A stretch of 64,000 nt of DNA, from contig JAIUNK010000005.1 of the NCBI GenBank assembly GCA_020161845.1, forward strand, positions 105,814 to 169,813, given 5' to 3'. A program made the translations under genes and the position numbers. This stretch comes from Actinomycetota bacterium (GTDB taxonomy: Bacteria > Actinomycetota > Actinomycetes > Actinomycetales > Dermatophilaceae). This document shows, one piece after another, positions 1-8,477 of the stretch (positions within the stretch are counted from its first letter, which is position 1; every line of letters begins with the position of its first letter). The notes under the pieces were generated by a model. It worked only from the letters and a program-made list of their open reading frames with translations. It had not been told where the DNA came from and ran no database searches.

Positions 1-83
1 CCGACCTGCTCGGGAGTCCACCACGAGCCCATCACGTAGCTGGGGACGAGCTGGGTCGTCGCGCGTTCTGCGGTAGCGGTCAT
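1..83 (-). CDS. Start of a PaaZ/PaaN-like aldehyde dehydrogenase (partial, runs off the window)
   Basis: Only the first 27 codons are visible, reading leftward from an ATG at position 83. They include PSYVMGSWWTP, which resembles the N-terminal start of the aldehyde dehydrogenase half of PaaZ/PaaN ring-opening proteins of phenylacetate catabolism. The gene follows a 3-hydroxyacyl-CoA dehydrogenase and a thiolase on the same strand with only a 31-nt gap, which fits a phenylacetate operon. PaaZ hydrolyses oxepin-CoA and oxidises the resulting semialdehyde. The call rests on a short stretch plus context; another aldehyde dehydrogenase or acyl-CoA enzyme is possible. Confidence 0.5.
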   Translation of the reverse strand, partial: MTATAERATTQLVPSYVMGSWWTPEQV

Positions 84-114
84 GCCCGTACCTTTCTGGT
101 CAGTGCGGAAGTGG

Positions 115-969
115 TCACCAGTCGTAGAAGCCCTTGCCGGTCTTGCGCCCGAGCTCCCCGGCCGCGACCTTGTCGCGCAGGATCTGCGGCGGGGCGAAGC
201 GCTCACCCAGCGTCGAGGCGAGGTATTCGGCGATGCCCAGGCGCACGTCCAGACCCACGATGTCGGTGGTCTTCAGCGGCCCGGAGGGGTGCTTGTAGCC
301 CAGCTCCATGGCCAGGTCGATGTCCTTGGCGTCGGCGACGCCCTCCTCCACCATCCGCATCGCCTCCAGGGCCAGGAAGACCCCGAGCCGCGAGGAGGCG
401 AACCCCGGGGAGTTCTTGACGGTGATGGGCGTCTTGCCGATGGCCTCGACCCAGCCCTGCGCGGCGGTGACCAGGTCGGGCGTGGTGGCGGCGCCGACCA
501 CGATCTCGACGAGGGTCGAGGCGGGCACCGGGTTGAAGAAGTGCAGCCCGATGAAGTGCTCCGGGCGCTGCAGGGTGGCCGCCAGGTCGTCCAGCGACAG
601 GGAGGAGGTGTTCGAGGCGAGGTAGGCGCGCTCGCCCAGGACCGATTCCACCAGCTGCAGCGCGGTGGTCTTGAGTTCCAGGTCCTCCGGGACGGCCTCG
701 ACCACGAGGTCGCAGTCGGCGAAGTCGGCGCTGTCCGCGGAGACGGTGGTGCGTTCCAGGGCGACGTCGAAGTTGTCCAGCGAACCGCGCTCCACGGAGC
801 GCAACAGCGCCTTCTCCAGGCTCTGCTCCGCGGAGGTGGCCGTGGCCGAGTCGCGCTCGACGACGACGACCTCGCAGCCGGAGGTGAGGAAGGCGTGCGC
901 GATGCCGATGCCCATGCGGCCGCCGCCGAGGACGCCGACGCGGGCGGGAAGCTGCGCGTGACCCGTCAT
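115..969 (-). CDS. paaH: 3-hydroxyacyl-CoA dehydrogenase (PaaH/FadB2 type)
   Basis: The 284-residue protein oxidises (S)-3-hydroxyacyl-CoA to 3-oxoacyl-CoA with NAD+. The N-terminus carries the dinucleotide-binding glycine motif GVLGGGRMG (about residues 12-20). NTSSLS near 118 and LHFFNPVP near 140 hold the catalytic His region, and the C-terminal half is the helical dimerisation domain ending KTGKGFYDW. The length matches stand-alone enzymes (about 280-290). The ATG at 969 is chosen because AAGGAG lies 11 nt upstream; longer in-frame extension has no family similarity. It sits between a thiolase and a PaaZ-like gene, so the likely substrate is the hydroxyacyl-CoA of the phenylacetate pathway, but a general beta-oxidation role is equally compatible. 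Confidence 0.9.
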   Translation of the reverse strand: MTGHAQLPARVGVLGGGRMGIGIAHAFLTSGCEVVVVERDSATATSAEQSLEKALLRSVERGSLDNFDVALERTTVSADSADFADCDLVVEAVPEDLELKTTALQLVESVLGERAYLASNTSSLSLDDLAATLQRPEHFIGLHFFNPVPASTLVEIVVGAATTPDLVTAAQGWVEAIGKTPITVKNSPGFASSRLGVFLALEAMRMVEEGVADAKDIDLAMELGYKHPSGPLKTTDIVGLDVRLGIAEYLASTLGERFAPPQILRDKVAAGELGRKTGKGFYDW

Positions 970-1087
970 GATCAGCCGTTCTCCTTGTTGTTGGTATCGC
1001 GGGTGCAGGTTGGATCGGGTGGTGCGGGTGGATCCGGCGGTGGCGCGGGCCGAGCTGGGGCGGCCCACGCCGTACGCCGTACGCGGT

Positions 1088-2299
1088 TCAGACCCGCTCG
1101 ACGAGCAGGGCCACGCCCTGACCGACCCCGACGCACATCGTGGCCAGTCCGCGGCGGGCGCCTTCGCGCTCCATTCGACCGAGCAGTGTCACGGTGATCC
1201 GCGAGCCGGACGACCCCAGCGGGTGGCCCTGCGAGATCGCGCCGCCGTCCCGGTTGACGATCTCCGGATCGATCCCCAGTCTGCGCATGCAGGCCAGCGA
1301 CTGGGTCGCGAAGGCCTCGTTGAGTTCGACGGCGCCGATGTCGTCCAGGGACCAGCCCGCCCCCGCCAGCGCCTTCTGGGTGGCCGGCACCGGGCCGATG
1401 CCCATGATCTCGGGGGCGCAACCGGCGGCGGCGCCGCCCGCGATCCGCGCCCGGGGGGTGAGCCCGAGGCGCTCGCAGGCCGCGTCCGAGGCGACCACGA
1501 TCGCCGATGCACCGTCGTTGAGCGAGGAGGAGTTGCCCGCCGTGACGACACCACCGGGCTTGACGACGGGTCGCAGCCCGGCCAGGACCTCCATGGTCGT
1601 GCCGGCCCGGGGACCCTCGTCCTTGGCCACCACGACGTCGCCCTTCTTGCCGGGCACGGTGATGGGGATGATCTCGGCGTCGAGGCGGCCGGCCTCCATC
1701 GCGGCCAGCGACCGCTCGTGGGAGCGCACCGCGAACGCGTCGGCGTCCTCGCGAGTGATGCCGTCGACCGTCGCGACCTCCTCGGCCGTCTCGGGCATCG
1801 AGAAGGTCATCTTGCCGTCCCGGGCCAGGTCGCCCTTGGCGAAGCGCTTGTTGACGAAGCGCCAGCCGATCGAGGTGTCGAACATCTCGCCGGGCTTGGC
1901 GAACGCCTTGTCCGGCTTGGCCAGCACCCACGGGGCCCGGGACATCGACTCGGTGCCGCCGGCCACGACGACATCGGCCGCGCCGGCCTTGATCATGTAG
2001 GAGGCCATCAGGATCGCCGACATGCCGGAGGCACACAGTCGGTTCACCGTGATCCCGGGGACGCTGTCGCCGAATCCGGCCAACAGCCACGCCATCCGGG
2101 CGACATTGCGGTTCTCCTCGCCGGCGCCGTTGGCGTTGCCGAGAATCACCTCCGCGACCAACTCGGGGTCCACGCCGGCGCGCTGAACCGCCTCGCGCAC
2201 GACCGCAGCGGCCAGGTCATCGGGACGGACCGGGGACAGGCCGCCACCGTAACGGCCTACGGGGGTCCGCACGCCACCAACGAGCATTGCTTCGACCAT
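1088..2299 (-). CDS. paaJ: Acetyl-CoA acyltransferase / 3-oxoadipyl-CoA-type thiolase
   Basis: This 403-residue thiolase cleaves 3-oxoacyl-CoA with CoA. The nucleophilic Cys is residue 89 in TVNRLCASGM, the GHPLGSSG block near residue 355 provides the catalytic His, and CVGVGQG near the C-terminus provides the second Cys. ENRNVARMA followed by TVNRLC is the arrangement typical of PcaF/PaaJ 3-oxoadipyl-CoA thiolases. It is the first gene of the leftward cluster, about 120 nt upstream of the dehydrogenase. The ATG at 2299 has a purine-rich site (GAGGAAGAGG) upstream. A fadA-like general thiolase is the alternative. Confidence 0.88.
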   Translation of the reverse strand: MVEAMLVGGVRTPVGRYGGGLSPVRPDDLAAAVVREAVQRAGVDPELVAEVILGNANGAGEENRNVARMAWLLAGFGDSVPGITVNRLCASGMSAILMASYMIKAGAADVVVAGGTESMSRAPWVLAKPDKAFAKPGEMFDTSIGWRFVNKRFAKGDLARDGKMTFSMPETAEEVATVDGITREDADAFAVRSHERSLAAMEAGRLDAEIIPITVPGKKGDVVVAKDEGPRAGTTMEVLAGLRPVVKPGGVVTAGNSSSLNDGASAIVVASDAACERLGLTPRARIAGGAAAGCAPEIMGIGPVPATQKALAGAGWSLDDIGAVELNEAFATQSLACMRRLGIDPEIVNRDGGAISQGHPLGSSGSRITVTLLGRMEREGARRGLATMCVGVGQGVALLVERV

Positions 2300-2444
2300 G
2301 GATCGAGCCTCTTCCTCGTCATCAGGGGGACATCATCAGGGGACAGGAGTCCGGTGCCGGCCTGCCGCGGGGTTGGGCGGCGAGCGCTTGGCTGCTCCCG
2401 CGCCTGGTCACCCCCGGCGGTCGCCGGCGGACGGCGCACGCATT

Positions 2445-2463
2445 ACCGACCGAACGTTCAGCT
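2445..2463. promoter_or_regulatory. Possible PaaR-like operator upstream of the thiolase operon
   Basis: The site ACCGACCGAACGTTCAGCT resembles the ACCG-NN-CG-NN-CGGT core described for TetR-family PaaR in actinobacteria, with one arm imperfect. On the minus strand a TAGTAT hexamer (2470-2465) is immediately upstream, so a bound repressor would cover the start of a transcript running into the thiolase gene about 160 nt away. No paaR gene is in the window. The match is by eye. The rest of 2300-2728 holds no gene apart from a short tandem repeat. Confidence 0.35.
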
Positions 2464-2570
2464 AATACTACACAAGTGGCCCGATTTGGCGACCCCTGGG
2501 AGCGGGCGGATCGGGGCCGTTCACCACGGGTGGCCCGGCTCGGTCGTCGCTACCTCGCCCGAGCCGGTCC

Positions 2571-2625
2571 ATGCCGGGTCCCTGCCGGGCCTATGCCGGG
2601 TTCGTGCCGGGTTCGTGCCGGGGCC
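2571..2625. repeat. 11-bp tandem repeat, five copies
   Basis: Five consecutive 11-bp units with a constant TGCCGGG core lie about 100 nt upstream of deoD. The first three units differ at the edges and the last two are nearly identical. The period is not a multiple of three and no coding frame with family similarity crosses it, so it is a non-coding minisatellite. Confidence 0.8.
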
Positions 2626-2728
2626 CGTAGGCTGCGACGGACACCCGCGTCCGCGCGTTAGCCCCACCGCCGAGGACGCCCGCCGGAGCCCGACCGCCGG
2701 AGCCCGTCCGAACGAGAGAGGACCTTTC

Positions 2729-3439
2729 ATGGCCACCCCGCACATTGCCGCCGAGCCCGGCGACTTCGCTCCCGCGGTCCTGATGCCAGGCGACCCCAAG
2801 CGCGCCCAGCGCATCGCCGAGCAGCTCATGCCCGACGCTCGGCTCGTCACCGATGTGCGCGGGATGCTCGGCTACACCGGCACGGTCGACGGCAAACCGT
2901 TGTCGGTGATGGGTTCGGGGATGGGCATGCCGTCCGCGACGATCTACGCGACGGAGCTGGTCAAGTTCTACGGGGTCGAGCGCATCGTGCGGGTGGGTAC
3001 GACCGGAGGTATCGCGCGCACGGTCGGCGTGGGCGACGTCATCGTCGCGACCGGAGCGCACACCGATTCCTCGATCAACCAGCATCGGCTGCCCGGGCTG
3101 AACTTCTCCGCCGTGGCCAGCTACGAGCTGGTAGCCGCCGCGATGCGCGCGGCCGAGGGGATGTCCGGCGTGCATGTCGGATCCGTGGTGAGCAAGGACC
3201 ATTTCTATTTCGCGAGCCCGTTTGCGGACCTGGAGCTCTACGGGCAGTACGGGATCCTGGGCGTGGAGATGGAGGCCGCCGGCCTGTTCGGGGTGGCCGC
3301 GGAGTTCGGCGCGCAGGCGGTGGCGATCCTGACCGTGAGCGACCATCTGCTCGACGGCAGCTCGGACATGAGCGCGGCCGAGCGGGAGACGCGCTTCGAG
3401 GGCGCGCTCCGGCTGGCGGTGGCCGCGGCGCACTGCTGA
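2729..3439 (+). CDS. deoD: Purine-nucleoside phosphorylase, DeoD type
   Basis: The 236-residue protein phosphorolyses purine (deoxy)nucleosides to base and (deoxy)ribose-1-phosphate in purine salvage. Its length is close to the hexameric bacterial DeoD (about 235-239). Recognisable blocks are the phosphate-binding GDPKRA near residue 19, the GMGMPSA strand, RVGTTGG near 90, the ribose-binding EMEAAG near 180 and the catalytic Asp in TVSDHLL near 204. The ATG at 2729 follows GAGAGAGG with good spacing. It stands alone, about 80 nt before a convergent gene. Confidence 0.93.
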   Translation: MATPHIAAEPGDFAPAVLMPGDPKRAQRIAEQLMPDARLVTDVRGMLGYTGTVDGKPLSVMGSGMGMPSATIYATELVKFYGVERIVRVGTTGGIARTVGVGDVIVATGAHTDSSINQHRLPGLNFSAVASYELVAAAMRAAEGMSGVHVGSVVSKDHFYFASPFADLELYGQYGILGVEMEAAGLFGVAAEFGAQAVAILTVSDHLLDGSSDMSAAERETRFEGALRLAVAAAHC

Positions 3440-3521
3440 GCGCATTTGCTGAGCAGACGGCGCAGGACCTGGCTGAGGACCTGGCCGGCGGTGCCGGCGC
3501 AGGGCGCGGGAATGCCGTTGG

Positions 3522-4469
3522 TCAGGGCGTCGCGGGGATCAGCTCGGCGAGGGTGACGAAGCCGTAGCCGCGGGCCCGCAGGCCCTCGATGATCTGGGGG
3601 AGCGCCGCCGCATCGAGGGTCGAGCGGTCCTGGGGATGCGAGCCCACGTGCATCAGCACGATGCCGCCGGGGCGGGCCTGGTCGAGCACCCGCGTCGCCA
3701 CCGATGCCGCCGAACGTCCACCGGAGGTGCCCTGCCAGCCGAGCGTGTCGGTCGTCCATCGGAACGGCACGTAGCAGCGGTCGTTGACGAGCCTGATCGT
3801 GCGGGCGTCGACCGCACCGCTCGGGAATCGGAAGTACGGCCGGGGATCCTGGCCACTGGCCGTCACGATCGCCGCGCGGGCGTCGTCGAGCTGAGCCCGC
3901 ACCTGGGCATCCGACAGCGTGGGGAACTCGGGATGGCTCATCGAGTGATTCCCGATGGGGTAGGTCGCCGCGACCTGCCGCGCCAGGGCCGGATAGCTCT
4001 GGGCCCATCGGCCGGTGAAGAAGAAGGTCGCCGGCGTGCCGGTGCCGGCCAGGGTGCGCAGGATCGAGTCCACCCCATCGGCGTTGGCGCCGGCGTCGAA
4101 GGTCAGCGCGATCACCTTGCGCGACGAGACGACCGTCACGTCCTGCCCGCGCAGCGCCGTGGGGATGGAGCACGCGCCATCCGGAGCCGGGGCCGGCGCT
4201 CCCGGCGTCCCGGCCGCGGTGTCCCGCCGTGGCCCGGTCGTGCCGTCCGCCCCGCTCGATGCGGTGCTGACCTGAGGAGACGTCGTGGTCACCGCGTCGG
4301 GCGGTGGCGTCCCGGGTGTCTGCAGCGACGGCGTTCCGGATGCTTGCGCCTGCGATGACGGCGACGCGGCGCCCGACGAGCACCCGGCGGTCGCGCCGAC
4401 TGCGGCGACCGCGGCGATCAGTGTGGCTACCAGGGCGGAGCGGGCCCAATCCCCCCGAATGCGGACCAT
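3522..4469 (-). CDS. Secreted lipoprotein with polysaccharide deacetylase (NodB) domain
   Basis: The 315-residue protein begins with a lipoprotein signal (hydrophobic run ending GATAGC), then a Pro/Ser/Thr-rich linker to about residue 105, then a NodB-type carbohydrate esterase 4 domain to the end. The metal-binding motif HSMSHP (H-S-x-x-H) and the arginine/tyrosine motif RPYFRFPSG are present. The first motif reads TFDAG, so the usual second Asp of TFDDG is Ala, as in some actinobacterial homologues; activity may be altered. It probably removes N- or O-acetyl groups from cell-wall glycans outside the membrane. The ATG at 4469 is chosen because it opens the signal peptide. Confidence 0.85.
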   Translation of the reverse strand: MVRIRGDWARSALVATLIAAVAAVGATAGCSSGAASPSSQAQASGTPSLQTPGTPPPDAVTTTSPQVSTASSGADGTTGPRRDTAAGTPGAPAPAPDGACSIPTALRGQDVTVVSSRKVIALTFDAGANADGVDSILRTLAGTGTPATFFFTGRWAQSYPALARQVAATYPIGNHSMSHPEFPTLSDAQVRAQLDDARAAIVTASGQDPRPYFRFPSGAVDARTIRLVNDRCYVPFRWTTDTLGWQGTSGGRSAASVATRVLDQARPGGIVLMHVGSHPQDRSTLDAAALPQIIEGLRARGYGFVTLAELIPATP

Positions 4470-4568
4470 GCTTCCATCGTCTCTTGATCGCCTTCCGGGC
4501 GGTAGGCCCCGAATCGTGATCTGATGCCCCGCGAGGCGCTTGCGCGATCCCGACCCTTGGAGAACCTG

Positions 4569-5051
4569 ATGACACTCCCTAGCATCCCCGCCCCGAAGCG
4601 CTGCGTCCCGACGGGGCGCCGTACCGGCTTGGCCGTCGTCGCGGTTGCCGCCGGCCTCGCGTTGAGCGCCTGCAGTTCCGGCTCGGCGAGCAATACGGCC
4701 AGCTCCGTCGCCAACAGCGCCGGTGCCGCCGCCAGCTCGGCGGCGTCCGCCGCCGCGACCAACGCGAGCTCCGCGGCGACCGGCGCCTCGTCCGCCGCCT
4801 CGAGCGCGCTCGCCGGCTCGACGGCCCAGGACGGCGCGAAGGTCAACGCGAACACGGCCTCCGCGGCCGAGATTGCGGCCGCGCTGGACAAGGCCGGCGT
4901 GGCCAACGCGCAACGCTGGGCGCGGGAGATCGAGGAGTACCGCCCGTACACGGCCGCCGACATGCCCGACAAGCTCGGCAAGGAACTGGGCAAGTACGGC
5001 ATCGACCGGGGCACCCTCGACAAGATCCTGGCCACGCTCAAGGCGTCCTGA
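4569..5051 (+). CDS. Lipoprotein with Ala/Ser-rich spacer and helix-hairpin-helix-like C-terminus
   Basis: The 160-residue product has a signal peptide with lipobox LSAC (Cys at about residue 35), followed by a long Ala/Ser/Asn low-complexity spacer. The C-terminal 65 residues start VNANTASAAEIAAAL, the pattern of helix-hairpin-helix (ComEA-like) domains, and end in a lysine-rich helix. The ATG at 4569 has GGAG 6 nt upstream; a start 45 nt earlier is possible but lacks such a site. The spacer probably extends the domain away from the membrane. Function is unknown. A membrane protein gene begins 2 nt after the stop codon. Confidence 0.7.
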   Translation: MTLPSIPAPKRCVPTGRRTGLAVVAVAAGLALSACSSGSASNTASSVANSAGAAASSAASAAATNASSAATGASSAASSALAGSTAQDGAKVNANTASAAEIAAALDKAGVANAQRWAREIEEYRPYTAADMPDKLGKELGKYGIDRGTLDKILATLKAS

Positions 5052-5052
5052 G

Positions 5053-5577
5053 GTGGCCGACCCGGCCGACCCCGCCGACCCCGCCGACCCGGCCGACCCG
5101 GGCACCTCCGACGCGGCCCTGGTCCGGCGGCTGCGGCGGGCCATCGTGCTGATGGCGGTGCTGATCCTGCTCGGCCTGCTGGCTGAGCTCACCATGCTGC
5201 GGCACTGGAAGGGCCCCCTGCAGCTGGTGCCATGGGGTGTCGCGATGGCGCTGCTGGCCGCCGCGGGTCTGCTGTGGCGCGACGCCACCTCAAGGACGCC
5301 GGTGCTCATCGCCCGCACGCTCGCCGCGGCCAGCGCCGCCGCATCGCTGCTGGGGGTGTGGGAGCACGTGGCCGGCAACCTGGAGACCGCGCCGCTGTCG
5401 GTGGCCTGGGCCAGCCGCTGGGACGCGTTGTCGCCGACCGAGCAGCTATGGCAGGCGGCCACCGGTGGGGCGGGGATCGCGCCGCCGTTGGTCCCGGGCT
5501 TCCTGGCGCTGGTCGGCGTCCTGCTCTGCTGCGCGACGATCGGGCCGCCTCGACGCTCCGGCAGCACCGCGCACTGA
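5053..5577 (+). CDS. Small integral membrane protein, unknown function
   Basis: The 174-residue frame starts at a GTG 2 nt after the preceding lipoprotein gene, so the two are probably translated together. The N-terminus is an ADP repeat encoded by five 9-bp units (5056-5100). Then come about four hydrophobic segments: residues near 30-55, 60-80, 85-105 and 145-165. No known domain was recognised. The neighbouring lipoprotein suggests an envelope role. The start is uncertain because the repeat could be non-coding. Confidence 0.6.
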   Translation: MADPADPADPADPADPGTSDAALVRRLRRAIVLMAVLILLGLLAELTMLRHWKGPLQLVPWGVAMALLAAAGLLWRDATSRTPVLIARTLAAASAAASLLGVWEHVAGNLETAPLSVAWASRWDALSPTEQLWQAATGGAGIAPPLVPGFLALVGVLLCCATIGPPRRSGSTAH

Positions 5578-5684
5578 GGTTTTGCGCGTGTCGACCTCCC
5601 GGTCCCGGTCCCCGTGCCGACAATGTCCACAAGGGGACCGGGTCGTGGGGCCCTGGCATGCCGGGTCAGCGCCGGGAGGAGCAG

Positions 5685-7007
5685 ATGCCGCAGCTATCGC
5701 GCCGAGGCCTGCTGCGCGTCGGCGCCCTCGGCGCCGGGCTGGCCGCCGTGTCCGCCATGTCCGGATGCGCTACGCCGCTGGCAGGCGGAGTGCCCATCGA
5801 CGTCCGGGATCCAGGCTCGCCGGCCACGTCTCGCGACGGCGCATCGCCACCCTCGAGTGCCGCTCCTGAGCCGATCGGCGATGGCTCGACCGCCCGCACC
5901 GGACCGCAGCCGCACCAGCCGACCCCGGCCCGCCTCGACATCGGCACCGTCCCGCCGCAGTTCGTCGTCGTCTCCTGGGACGGAGCCGCGGAGCTGCCGT
6001 CCGGGCTGCTGTCCAGGTTCCGGCGGGTCGCCCAAGAGGTGGGCGGCGCGATGACCCTGTTCCTGTCGGGGATCTATGTCATTCCGGAGGCCCACCAGAA
6101 GGCCTACCGGCCGCCCCGACGGCCGGCGGGGACATCGGACATCTCGTTCCTGACCGAGGCCAGCGTCCGACGGACCATCGTCGGCATCGGCGAGGCGTGG
6201 CGCGAGGGCCACGAGATCGGCACCCACTTCAACGGGCACTTCTGTGGACCGCGCGGAGTCGCAGCCTTCAGCGAGGCCGATTGGCGCGCGGAGATCGACG
6301 AGGCCTACCGGTTGGTGTCGACCTGGCGCAGCATCACCGGCATGACCGATCTGCCGGCGCTGCCGTTCGACTACCGGGCCGAACTGGTCGGGTCCCGGAC
6401 CCCCTGCCTGGAAGGTCGGCGGCGGCTGCTGCCGGTGGCCAAGGAAATGGGTTGGCGCTACGACTCCAGCGGCACCCGCCGCCAGACCTGGCCGGATCGA
6501 GACGAGCACGGCCTGTGGGACGTGTCGATGGCGACGATCCCGCTGGGCCACCGCGAGGTGCTCAGCATGGACTACAACTTCATGGTTCAGTTCTGCAAGG
6601 GCAATCCGTCGGCGGGCACCGCCGCAGAGCGCGCCACCTGGCGCGCCAGGACCCGGGACGCGCTGCTGGCCGGGTTCGACCGGGCGTACGCCGGCAATCG
6701 CGCCCCGCTCATTCTCGGCAACCATTTCGAGCAGTGGAACGGCGGGATCTACATGGATGCCGTCGAGGACGCGATCCGGGAGATGGCCGCCAAGCCGGGC
6801 GTGCGATTCGTCTCGTTCCGGCAGCTCATCGACTGGCTGGAGGCGCAGGATTCGGCCACGCTGGCGGCGCTGCAGCGGCTGGACGTGGGTCGGGCGCCCC
6901 GGGGTGGCTGGGCCGGCCTCGGTGCCGGTCCGGGCGCCGGATCCGCCACCGCACCCTCCGATCAGGCCGGACGCAGCGCCTCGAAGAGCACCACCACCTC
7001 GTCGTAG
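5685..7007 (+). CDS. Tat-exported lipoprotein, polysaccharide-deacetylase-like
   Basis: The 440-residue protein opens with a twin-arginine signal (SRRGLLRVG) followed by a lipobox-like MSGC at about residue 27, so it is probably exported folded and lipid-anchored. After a low-complexity linker, the region from about 95 to 400 resembles the deacetylase fold: VVSWDGA in the position of motif 1, and HEIGTHFNGH giving histidines like motif 2. GGAGGA lies 4 nt upstream of the ATG at 5685, deciding the start. The last dozen codons overlap the 3' end of the convergent acetyltransferase gene by 46 nt. The substrate is unknown. Confidence 0.75.
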   Translation: MPQLSRRGLLRVGALGAGLAAVSAMSGCATPLAGGVPIDVRDPGSPATSRDGASPPSSAAPEPIGDGSTARTGPQPHQPTPARLDIGTVPPQFVVVSWDGAAELPSGLLSRFRRVAQEVGGAMTLFLSGIYVIPEAHQKAYRPPRRPAGTSDISFLTEASVRRTIVGIGEAWREGHEIGTHFNGHFCGPRGVAAFSEADWRAEIDEAYRLVSTWRSITGMTDLPALPFDYRAELVGSRTPCLEGRRRLLPVAKEMGWRYDSSGTRRQTWPDRDEHGLWDVSMATIPLGHREVLSMDYNFMVQFCKGNPSAGTAAERATWRARTRDALLAGFDRAYAGNRAPLILGNHFEQWNGGIYMDAVEDAIREMAAKPGVRFVSFRQLIDWLEAQDSATLAALQRLDVGRAPRGGWAGLGAGPGAGSATAPSDQAGRSASKSTTTSS

Positions 7008-7549
7008 TAATCCCGGCTGATCCCGACCCGGCGCATCCCGATCCGCTCCGCGACCCGTTGCGAGGGCAGGTTCTCCGGATCGGTCACGGCGACGACGCGG
7101 TCCAACCCGTGGGTCAGGCCGTGCGCGAGGACCGCGCGGGAGGCCTCGGCGATGTAGCCGCGCCCCGTGTGCGACGGGTGCGCTCGCCAGCCGATCTCGA
7201 TGTCCCAGGTCTCGCTCGGCCCCGGCAGGATCGCCGGAGGTCGAAGGGCCGGTGACGTCGCGGTGGCCGCGCCCTGGCTGCCGGATGGTGGGATCGGCTT
7301 GAGCATCACCAGGCCCACAACCTGCCCGGCGTCGGGGCCGTCGCGCAGTTCGATGGCCGGGATGCCGAGCAATCCGTCGTCGTAGCCGGCGAACCGGGTC
7401 AACGCCGCCCGGGCGTCATCCTCGGTCGCGCAGACCGCACTCGGGATGAACCGGGCGATCCCAGGATGCCGGTGGATGCCCAGCACCGCGGGCAGGTCGA
7501 CCTCGGTGAAGGGCCGCAGCCGCAGCCGGTCGGTGGTCAGCGTGATCAC
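6962..7549 (-). CDS. GNAT-family N-acetyltransferase (RimJ/RimL-like)
   Basis: This 195-residue protein has the layout of RimJ/RimL-type GNATs: an opening TDRLRLRPFTEVDL strand-helix, a central WDIEIGWRAHPSHTGRGYIAEA block with the acetyl-CoA-binding R/G-x-G-Y loop, and NLPSQRVAERIGMRRVG near the C-terminus. Such enzymes acetylate amines on proteins, antibiotics or metabolites. The GTG at 7549 lies 12 nt after the stop of another GNAT gene, so the pair is likely co-transcribed. The substrate cannot be inferred. Confidence 0.85.
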   Translation of the reverse strand: MITLTTDRLRLRPFTEVDLPAVLGIHRHPGIARFIPSAVCATEDDARAALTRFAGYDDGLLGIPAIELRDGPDAGQVVGLVMLKPIPPSGSQGAATATSPALRPPAILPGPSETWDIEIGWRAHPSHTGRGYIAEASRAVLAHGLTHGLDRVVAVTDPENLPSQRVAERIGMRRVGISRDYYDEVVVLFEALRPA

Positions 7550-7560
7550 GGTCTGGCAGC

Positions 7561-8406
7561 CTACGGGCCGTCCGGGCGGTGCCACTCGTACGGCGTGGTC
7601 GTGCCGACTTTCACCAAGCCCGAGCGCTCCAGGATCGGCCGCGAGTATTCCGTGGAGTCGCTGGTCATCAGGGTCTTGCCGCGGGCCAGGGCCGAGCGGG
7701 CCCGGGCCGCGGTCAGCGCCCGGTAAACACCGCGGCCGCGCCACGATGCGCGGGTGCACCCACCCCAGATCCCGGCGAACTGCGTGCCGGGCTCGGGTTC
7801 GAGACGGCCGGCACAGACGATCTGGTCACCGTATTCCGCGATCCACAGCTCCAGGTCGTCGCGCCCCGTGGCCATCCGCTGCAGCAGGCTCTCCGCCGCC
7901 CCGGGGTAGGAGCGCCCGAACACCTCGTCCTGCATCGCCGTCATCCGGCGTACGTCGTCTGCCGCGGTGATCGTGCGCAGGGTGACGCCGTCGGGCAGCG
8001 GCACGTCGACCGCGAGCAGGGCCGCCTCGCCGACCATGATCGACTCGGGTTCGGCGGGGGTGAAGTCGGCGGCCAGCAGCGCCTCATGGAGCCCGGGCGC
8101 GTGGTCGTGCGCCCGGGTCTTCCACTCCACCTCGGAGATATGCGGGTCGGCCGCGAAGTGGGCGCGGACGCGGTCGACCAGCTCGCGCACGGCCGAGGCA
8201 GGCAACGGCGCGCCGGTCTCGTCGATCAGGCTGCGGTAGGTGACGAAGCCACGGCCCGCGGCGTACTCGGCCGCAACCACCGGGCCGATGAACTCCCAGC
8301 GCAGCGCTCCGGACAGGCTGGTCGGGTCGCGGAGCTGCTCGTCGTAGGCCCGCAGGTAGGTCGCAGCCAGGTCTGCGTCCGGATCGGCGTCGGGGGGTGG
8401 CTGCAT
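7561..8406 (-). CDS. GNAT-family N-acetyltransferase
   Basis: The 281-residue protein has a less conserved N-terminal half and a C-terminal GNAT core, with FAGIWGGCTRASWRGRGVYRAL as the acetyl-CoA loop region around residues 205-226 and TEYSRPILERSGLVKVG after it. The ATG at 8406 is preceded by CATACT (8419-8414) with only 7 nt between, suggesting a leaderless transcript. It is the first gene of a two-gene acetyltransferase unit. The substrate is unknown. Confidence 0.82.
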   Translation of the reverse strand: MQPPPDADPDADLAATYLRAYDEQLRDPTSLSGALRWEFIGPVVAAEYAAGRGFVTYRSLIDETGAPLPASAVRELVDRVRAHFAADPHISEVEWKTRAHDHAPGLHEALLAADFTPAEPESIMVGEAALLAVDVPLPDGVTLRTITAADDVRRMTAMQDEVFGRSYPGAAESLLQRMATGRDDLELWIAEYGDQIVCAGRLEPEPGTQFAGIWGGCTRASWRGRGVYRALTAARARSALARGKTLMTSDSTEYSRPILERSGLVKVGTTTPYEWHRPDGP

Positions 8407-8477
8407 GGCGGCGAGTATGACGGCGGAACCGCAACGGCCTCAAGACATTTCCATCGGTCTCGGCCAGGATGGCGGGC

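Noticed and set aside
968-2728. Very long open frame on the plus strand running into deoD
   Set aside because: It is antisense to the thiolase and dehydrogenase genes, has no family likeness before the deoD start, and arises from GC-rich codon bias. Only 2729-3439 is real.
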